Source: a virus
DNA length: 33,886 nucleotides
IMG/VR virus record: IMGVR_UViG_3300007735_000644
Coordinates: 1-33,886 of that record
Strand: one strand, 5' to 3'
The notes below the pieces were generated by a model. The model made no database searches. It was given only the letters and a program-made list of their open reading frames with translations, and was not told the DNA's origin. Numbering within the stretch: the stretch's first letter is position 1; the number at the start of each line of letters is the position of its first letter. The position numbers and the translations under genes were made by a program. Positions 29,302-33,886 of the stretch are shown here, piece by piece.

Positions 29302-29309
29302 CATAAATA
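29302..29309 (+). promoter_or_regulatory. T4-type late promoter (CATAAATA) in the loop of a hairpin
   Basis: CATAAATA 51 bases before the ATG at 29361. It is flanked by CTCCTGTG (29291) and CACGGGAG (29314), which can pair as 8 bp with one G:U. Confidence 0.7.
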
Positions 29310-29360
29310 GAGACACGGGAGTTGTAGTGTTTTCTGCCATGTTCCCGCAAAGGAGCACAC

Positions 29361-30167
29361 ATGGCAGACGATAAAAAGCACGAACACCACCACTGCGAAG
29401 GTTGCGAAGCCCACCGTAAGGCTGAACGGGAAGACCTGCGTGAAAAACTGAAGCGGTGCTGTGAAGCACGAGAAGCCGCACGGGCTGAACGGGAAAAAGA
29501 ATTACAAGAAGCGGCTGAAGCCCACGAGGAGGAGTTGAAAAGCCTCAAGAAGAAACTTGCAGCGTTTCAATTGGCTACGGTTGTGGGTGTCACCATTTTG
29601 GGGCAGGAAACATTCGATAAAATAATGGGCAAGGTGGACGAAGCCCAAGGGGTAACAGAAAAGATTACGGGTGGCGGTGCGGCTAAATCTGAAACCGAAG
29701 AAAAAAATGCCAAGCCACAACCCAAGGGCGGCAAGCCCCTGTCGTGGAGTGGCGAGGGTGACGATTTTGTTTTGGTGAACAACTCGTACAGTGGTTCGTG
29801 GGTGATACCGTTTCGCAGAGGCACACCACAAAAATCATTTGACAAGCCCATGACAATTACTGAAGTGGCTGCACCGTCCCTGTGGGAAATTGCAAACAGC
29901 ACCAGCGGAGTGCAACTGCCGCTGCCACCCAAGGGCGAAGAGTTGACCTATACATCACCAACTCCCAGCACATGGTCACAATACATGTTCACGATTCCGT
30001 CTCCAGAAATTACTCCTGCTGTATTGGCAATGAACACAGGGGTGGAGACAGTTGGAGACGACGCTGCATTCGTGTTTGCTCCGAGTGCGTCTGCGGTTCC
30101 AACACCAAATACTTTCTCCGTTTTTGCTTTGAGTCTAATCAACAATGGTCGTAGACGCATCGCTTAA
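29361..30167 (+). CDS. His/Cys-rich coiled-coil protein with PEP-CTERM-like tail
   Basis: 268 aa, AAAGGAG upstream. N-terminus HEHHHCEGCEAH could bind metal; residues ~20-68 form a long charged coiled coil; LATVVGVTILG near 72-82 is mildly hydrophobic; the middle is beta-like (DDFVLVNNSYSGSWVIPFRR). The end VPTPNTFSVFALSLINNGRR plus RIA has the three parts of an exosortase sorting signal: a P-x-P motif, a short hydrophobic stretch and an Arg cluster. No N-terminal signal peptide is seen, which argues against export, so the tail may be coincidental. The next gene carries a clearer version. Confidence 0.8.
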   Translation: MADDKKHEHHHCEGCEAHRKAEREDLREKLKRCCEAREAARAEREKELQEAAEAHEEELKSLKKKLAAFQLATVVGVTILGQETFDKIMGKVDEAQGVTEKITGGGAAKSETEEKNAKPQPKGGKPLSWSGEGDDFVLVNNSYSGSWVIPFRRGTPQKSFDKPMTITEVAAPSLWEIANSTSGVQLPLPPKGEELTYTSPTPSTWSQYMFTIPSPEITPAVLAMNTGVETVGDDAAFVFAPSASAVPTPNTFSVFALSLINNGRRRIA

Positions 30168-30182
30168 CAGAAAAGGAAACCT

Positions 30183-30809
30183 ATGCTTAAAGCACTAGCA
30201 CTCGGCACTCTTGTAGTATCAGCAGCATCCGCAGACTTGGTAGACGGCAGTTTTGAAGCCAACGACATCTACTACGGTTACGGATTTCTAACAGGTGGAT
30301 TGGACACTCCGTGGAACACCACCGCTCCCGACAATCTGATTGAGATTTGGGGGCAGTACATGGGCACTCCTGCTTACGAGGGAACTCGTCACGCAGAACT
30401 CAATGCCAACTACGCATCCGCTCTGTATCAGGATGTGAACGGTTTGGGCGACAACAATCCTATCAACTGGCACTTTGCCCATCGTGGTCGCTACGGAACC
30501 GATGTAATGAAACTTACCATTACAGACTTGGGAGCCGACCAAGCATGGGGCGGTGGAGACGACACCACAATCTTTACCCAAAATTTTGCAGCGGATAACG
30601 CTGCATGGCAGGTTCACTACGGCACAATTACTTCAATCGGAAATCTTACCCGTTTCTCGTTTGAAGCAGTGAGTGCTGTGGGCGGAAACACCCAAGGCAA
30701 CTTTATTGATTGGTGTGGTTTCGGTCCAGGTGTTGTGATTCCAAACCCAGGAGCAATTGCTCTGATGGGATTGGCTGGAATTCTAGTTCGTCGCAGACGC
30801 GAGGCATAA
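30183..30809 (+). CDS. Exported PEP-CTERM protein with carbohydrate-binding-like domain
   Basis: 208 aa, AAAGGAAA upstream. Residues 1-17 are a signal peptide (MLKALALGTLVVSAASA). The body begins DLVDGSFEAN and contains APDNLIEIWGQYMGTPAYEG and ELNANYASALYQDV, like the galactose-binding-like (DUF642-type) domains common in PEP-CTERM proteins. The C-terminus VIPNPGAIALMGLAGILVRR plus RREA is a canonical sorting tail (P-x-P, hydrophobic span, Arg cluster), which host exosortase would recognise. Such proteins go to the outer surface or extracellular matrix. I infer a surface protein acquired from an exosortase-bearing host. Confidence 0.85.
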   Translation: MLKALALGTLVVSAASADLVDGSFEANDIYYGYGFLTGGLDTPWNTTAPDNLIEIWGQYMGTPAYEGTRHAELNANYASALYQDVNGLGDNNPINWHFAHRGRYGTDVMKLTITDLGADQAWGGGDDTTIFTQNFAADNAAWQVHYGTITSIGNLTRFSFEAVSAVGGNTQGNFIDWCGFGPGVVIPNPGAIALMGLAGILVRRRREA

Positions 30810-30836
30810 AAATACTAAAGTTGTAAACTACGGAAA

Positions 30837-30844
30837 CATAAATA
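30837..30844 (+). promoter_or_regulatory. T4-type late promoter (CATAAATA) without a clear gene
   Basis: CATAAATA faces a stretch of about 115 bases that ends in a terminator and has no start codon with a ribosome binding site. Confidence 0.55.
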
Positions 30845-30849
30845 CTTTC

Positions 30850-30965
30850 GGTCTGGGTTGGCGTGGACTGTGCGAACAGATTACGCTGCTCATGCAAAGG
30901 GAACTTCGCTACCTTTCGACCGCCATAGTAGGGGGAGTCCCACGGGTAACGGGACTCCCCTCTAT
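30850..30965 (+). ncRNA. Candidate late small RNA
   Basis: The predicted start lies 5 bases after the promoter at 30837, and the terminator at 30932-30970 gives an RNA of about 115 bases. The only ATG inside (30892) lacks a Shine-Dalgarno and its frame runs antisense into the next gene. This may also be just a 3' extension of the PEP-CTERM transcript. Confidence 0.35.
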
Positions 30966-30970
30966 TTTTA
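30932..30970 (+). terminator. Rho-independent terminator
   Basis: GGGGAGTCCC / GGGACTCCCC perfect 10-bp stem, 9-base loop, then TCTATTTTTA. It ends plus-strand transcription; the tail overlaps the stop of the convergent gene. Confidence 0.85.
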
Positions 30971-31639
30971 TGCTCCAGCGCCTCCACCGCCACCGCCAAA
31001 TCCTGTTCCGTTTTGTGTGGTAGCAATATTCCATTTTTGAGTGGGATCAAGCACTTGTATTTTTCTGCTGATAAAATCAACCGTGACATACATTCTGTTT
31101 GTGTTTGTTTGTATGGAACTAACTGTGCCTCTCCACAAAGTATCGGATGACGAATTGTCCCATCCCCATACTGTGTACTGTGGTCGATAGGAAGTATTTG
31201 CCAACGATACTCCACCCGCAATAGTAAAGAATTGTGTGTCTCCCACACCGAATTGAGAGTCTTTGCCTACTTGTGTACTGGAAGACAACCCAGGATAATA
31301 ACCAACATACGATCCTGATGCCGATGTAGTCAAGCCACGAACCTCAATAAATTCAGAGTCAAGCACCGTGTCTAAATCTTGGAAATTGTATTCGAATGTG
31401 GCTCCACGAGGACGACCTATCCATCTTTCAATTGGTTCCTCTAGAACAGGATCAAACATGTCTGCTCGTTGTAAAACTGCTCCAGATATAAAAAATACAG
31501 GATCGGTGGTAACACCACCAACATCAATAGAGTCGGTTGCACCAATATCGGTGAACTCTGGAGGAACAGGCGGTTCAACATCATTCAATACATTAGATCT
31601 GGAGTCTTTTTGAAGTTTAGTAGTGTTCCATTTAGCCAT
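30968..31639 (-). CDS. Putative fibre/virion protein with poly-glycine end
   Basis: 223 aa from the ATG at 31639, AGGAGG upstream and a late promoter at 31654. The open frame reaches further back but would cross that promoter. Proline-rich start (VEPPVPPEFTDIG), beta-rich body (DSEFIEVRGLTTSASGSYVG, RPQYTVWGWDNSSSDTLWRG) and GFGGGGGGAGA at the end, a composition common in tail-fibre or appendage proteins. No specific family recognised. Confidence 0.75.
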   Translation of the reverse strand: MAKWNTTKLQKDSRSNVLNDVEPPVPPEFTDIGATDSIDVGGVTTDPVFFISGAVLQRADMFDPVLEEPIERWIGRPRGATFEYNFQDLDTVLDSEFIEVRGLTTSASGSYVGYYPGLSSSTQVGKDSQFGVGDTQFFTIAGGVSLANTSYRPQYTVWGWDNSSSDTLWRGTVSSIQTNTNRMYVTVDFISRKIQVLDPTQKWNIATTQNGTGFGGGGGGAGA

Positions 31640-31653
31640 AGTTTCCTCCTGTT

Positions 31654-31681
31654 TATTTAGTGTGTTTAGAATACCTAAATA
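31654..31681. promoter_or_regulatory. Divergent pair of late promoters
   Basis: TATTTAG at 31654-31660 (CTAAATA, minus) and CTAAATA at 31675-31681 (plus), 14 bases apart. They serve 30968-31639 and 31698-32369, both with AGGAGG-type sites. Same design as at 2127-2149. Confidence 0.85.
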
Positions 31682-31697
31682 ATAAAGGAGGAACCCC

Positions 31698-32369
31698 ATG
31701 CGATTTGATTCCAGTAAATACCGTTCGCTCAACGAGAGCATTTCACATATTCAAGAGGCTCCCAGCAGCGGAGTGGAAGGCGACTACGAGGGCGAAATGG
31801 CTCGTGGCGAACTAAAGTCCCTGATTGCCAACGCACAGGAACTCCTCAAGATGCTTGGGGAAGACACCGAAATTGAAGCGTGGGTGCAGAGCAAAATCAC
31901 TAAGGCTGCGGACTATATTTCCAGCGTTCGCAACTACATGGTGGGCGACACCGTGAACGAAGCCAAAAAGCCGATGGTCAAGGTTGGCTTGAATCCCAAA
32001 AAGAAAATTGGGTATCAGGTAGTTTCAGTTGGACCAGGTGGCAAGCGAACAGTTGAGAAGTCTGTGGACTATCCCAAGAAGGCAGTGCAGGAAGCGTCGG
32101 CTGCATGGCAGCGCGCCGAAGGCAAGAATCCTGAAGGCGGCTTGAACAAGAAGGGTATAGAGTCGTATCGCCGCGAGAATCCTGGCAGTAAACTCCAGAC
32201 GGCTGTAACCACCAAGCCCTCCAAACTCAAGGCAGGCTCCAAAGCCGCGAAGCGTCGCAAGTCGTTCTGTTCTCGTATGCGTGGCATGAAGGCTAAACTT
32301 ACTTCTGCCAAAACAGCAAACGATCCAGATTCGCGCATCAACAAGTCGCTGCGTAAATGGAACTGCTGA
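31698..32369 (+). CDS. Capsid-targeting-like protein with two phage modules
   Basis: 223 aa, AAAGGAGG upstream. N-terminus KYRSLNESISHIQE carries the RSLNE leader shared with the genes at 175, 445 and 19039 (minus). Residues ~35-82 (ELKSLIANAQELLKMLGEDT, EAWVQSKITKAADYISSVRN) are a helical module widespread in T4-like marine phages. VNEAKKP may be an internal linker. The C-terminal ~75 residues (GGLNKKGIESYRRENPG, RKSFCSRMRGMKAKLTSAKT, ending KWNC) are a basic two-cysteine module also found on many phage proteins. Probably a processed head-internal protein. No catalytic motif. Confidence 0.85.
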   Translation: MRFDSSKYRSLNESISHIQEAPSSGVEGDYEGEMARGELKSLIANAQELLKMLGEDTEIEAWVQSKITKAADYISSVRNYMVGDTVNEAKKPMVKVGLNPKKKIGYQVVSVGPGGKRTVEKSVDYPKKAVQEASAAWQRAEGKNPEGGLNKKGIESYRRENPGSKLQTAVTTKPSKLKAGSKAAKRRKSFCSRMRGMKAKLTSAKTANDPDSRINKSLRKWNC

Positions 32370-32386
32370 ACTAACGGAAACCAAAT

Positions 32387-32686
32387 ATGTCAACCATTCG
32401 TCCAGGTCTTGGTGCTAAAACTGGTCATGCTGCGTTGATAACCAATACTGGTTTGAACGATGTACAAACCACACAAACACAGCAGATAGCAGAAACCGCT
32501 GCCATTGCAGAATCTAACAAAGTAAGAGACGAATACCAAGAAGATATAGCGGAACTGCCTCTACCGCCACAAGGAACCACATATGTGTTCTCATTCAATG
32601 GAGCAACAGGACATGTTCAGGGCGTGTCAAGCGTTGATGGCGCAACTGGTGCTGTGAATTTGATATTTGATGGTGGAGAATTGTAA
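32387..32686 (+). CDS. Small fibre-like protein with NGATG repeats
   Basis: 99 aa with GGAAA upstream of the ATG. The N-terminal half is helical and Gln/Ala-rich (TQTQQIAETAAIAESNKV). The C-terminal part repeats FNGATGHVQGVSS and VDGATGAVN, a tail-fibre-type collar motif seen in many phages. Follows the previous gene by 17 bases. Probably a structural protein. Confidence 0.75.
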   Translation: MSTIRPGLGAKTGHAALITNTGLNDVQTTQTQQIAETAAIAESNKVRDEYQEDIAELPLPPQGTTYVFSFNGATGHVQGVSSVDGATGAVNLIFDGGEL

Positions 32687-32710
32687 AACAAAAAGGGGCT
32701 TTCGCCCCCT
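32685..32710. terminator. Bidirectional terminator between convergent genes
   Basis: GGGGC TTTC GCCCC on the plus strand; on the minus strand GGGGC GAAA GCCCC followed by TTTTTGTTTT. The minus direction has the better T-run and again a GAAA loop. Confidence 0.8.
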
Positions 32711-32738
32711 CTTGTTGTTTTATTGTTGTGTCAAAGTA

Positions 32739-33884
32739 TTACGGCAACTCTGCTTCTTGTTCTAGACTGTCAGAACTTAGAGTTATTTGAGTTCCTACCG
32801 TTGGTATTACACGAACACCATTGGACTGACATCGAACAGTTGTGCTGATGCCTTTATGTGTTGGTGCTTGGCTCAAATCCAACACTGCTTCTCCGTTTCC
32901 AACAAACGAATCAATTGCTAGTGTGTTCTGTGGTGCTATCGAAGGATGAGTATACACTCTTCCTCCGTAAATGTACATGGTTCCAACCGCAAGATTGCCT
33001 TGCATTGCAACCTGCCACTCTGGGCCAACACCAGCATTGCTGTACAGATGATTGATTGTAGTCAGGTTGTTTCCTCTCAAATTGGCAGTTGAAGACGGAT
33101 AGCCTATTGTGCAGGTTGCTGGATCTGTGTCGGGTTGAGAAATTGGTGGAGACAACCACAGGCTTCCAGGTTCTACTACAGTTGTATTAGTTCCAGCGGA
33201 TATTCCGGCAGATGCAGGAGCAGCACACGGGAATCCTCCTGTAGAGGTAATGTCTCCTTCAATGTTTACTGTTCCAATATTGCTGATGTATCCAACCGTT
33301 CCAACCGTTCCAAGAATAAAGTATTTGCAAGTACTGGTTTGACTAAAAATAACATCTCCAATAGAGCAGTTGCTAAAACTGGTGGTGTTTATTCTTGAAG
33401 TGTAGTGATTTGGATATGCGTTTCCTGTATTGGTGAATCCGTATGATGGAGAGAATTTCACAACATTTATATTTGTAGTATCCAATTCTATATTTCCGTC
33501 TTTGGAATTGTTTTGTTGGTTCATACTGTTCCAATTTCCAGTAATTACAACATTTCCGTGTGTGTAAATGGAACCAGTTGGGGTTGGAACTGAACCTGTT
33601 GTTCCTGTGTTTTGTGCAGACCCATACGGACGAACAGCAACGCTTCCTCTGTTGTAGTAATTGGAAGAACCATCGTACAGGTATCCAGTTGCACCCGCGG
33701 CCGTTCCACCTGCTTCTGATGTTGCTCCGTATCCCGTCACGCCCCTTAAAAATACTGTGGTTGGAGATTGAGAATAATCGTTCACGGTTCCCTTTACACG
33801 AATGTATTTTTCGTTCAGGAAACTGTCACCAATTGTGTCTACCACACCAGTGGTTGCTCCGTCTCCGGTTCTTCCAATAATAAA
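32739..33884 (-). CDS. Beta-rich fibre-like protein (5' end outside the window)
   Basis: At least 381 codons; the frame is open to the window edge (FIIGRTGDGATTGVVDTIGD), so the true start lies beyond. Rich in Gly, Thr, Ser and Asn with few charged residues: VFLRGVTGYGATSEAGGTAA, ITGNWNSMNQQNNSKDG, GTVNIEGDITSTGG. Repeated short glycine-turn strands suggest a beta-helix or fibre shaft. Probably a virion surface protein. Exact family not recognised. Ends at a shared bidirectional terminator. Confidence 0.8.
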   Translation of the reverse strand, partial: FIIGRTGDGATTGVVDTIGDSFLNEKYIRVKGTVNDYSQSPTTVFLRGVTGYGATSEAGGTAAGATGYLYDGSSNYYNRGSVAVRPYGSAQNTGTTGSVPTPTGSIYTHGNVVITGNWNSMNQQNNSKDGNIELDTTNINVVKFSPSYGFTNTGNAYPNHYTSRINTTSFSNCSIGDVIFSQTSTCKYFILGTVGTVGYISNIGTVNIEGDITSTGGFPCAAPASAGISAGTNTTVVEPGSLWLSPPISQPDTDPATCTIGYPSSTANLRGNNLTTINHLYSNAGVGPEWQVAMQGNLAVGTMYIYGGRVYTHPSIAPQNTLAIDSFVGNGEAVLDLSQAPTHKGISTTVRCQSNGVRVIPTVGTQITLSSDSLEQEAELP

Positions 33885-33886
33885 TG

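Noticed and set aside
30858-31040. 60-codon plus-strand frame after the late promoter at 30837
   Set aside because: TTG start without Shine-Dalgarno; it crosses a strong terminator and runs antisense into the next gene.

Overview
The window looks like part of a large T4-related tailed phage (myovirus-type Caudoviricetes). Evidence: many T4-type late promoter boxes (CTAAATA / TATAAATA / CATAAATA) in front of genes, tightly packed genes with ATGA or TAATG overlaps, phage tRNAs, fibre-like proteins, and a dozen proteins whose N-termini resemble the capsid-targeting sequence of T4 internal head proteins ([FY]-x-x-[FY]-[LI]-x-E). Several proteins resemble families I know from marine T4-like (cyanophage-type) genomes. 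Two genes end in PEP-CTERM-like exosortase sorting tails, so the host probably has an exosortase system; the tail wording is reminiscent of planctomycetes, but this is inference.

Layout. (1) 1-1.0 kb: three copies of a cassette boundary (GAAA-tetraloop terminator, usually followed by a late promoter and Shine-Dalgarno) around two small capsid-targeted proteins. (2) 1.0-4.3 kb: an exported trypsin-like protease with a tiny membrane peptide behind it, a RuvC-like nuclease, and, on the minus strand, a lipoprotein, a holin-like protein and small conserved proteins. (3) 4.1-20.9 kb: a long minus-strand late block of mosaic head-cargo-type proteins, a nucleotidyltransferase, a ligase-like protein (KxDG), a PD-(D/E)XK exonuclease, a ParB-like protein, a protamine-like acidic/basic protein and many unknowns. 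Late promoters often sit inside the 3' end of the preceding gene. (4) 21.1-29.1 kb: a block with much more GC-rich coding sequence and host-type extended -10 promoters: a zincin and an FmdB-like zinc ribbon on the minus strand; on the plus strand a zincin-VWA protein, a MoxR/CobS-type AAA+ ATPase, a stand-alone copy of the ATPase N-terminal domain, two tRNAs, a strong terminator, a G-rich/C-rich iteron region, and three overlapping unknown genes. (5) 29.1-33.9 kb: late genes again, including a small membrane protein, two PEP-CTERM-like proteins, a possible small RNA, another capsid-targeted protein and fibre-like proteins.

Two signals stand out. First, at least ten genes share a T4-like capsid-targeting peptide ending in [LI]-x-E, the T4 prohead-protease cleavage rule, and this peptide is joined to unrelated downstream domains, including a ligase-like enzyme. 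This suggests a large arsenal of packaged, processed and perhaps injected proteins. Second, start codons sit at a fixed distance from promoters: three early genes have TTG-N16 (with TGn)-TAnnnT-N6-ATG, and three or four late genes have CTAAATA-like-N5-start. Both geometries place the transcription start on the start codon, that is, leaderless mRNAs in two temporal classes.

All functional calls come from reading motifs; no database search was possible.
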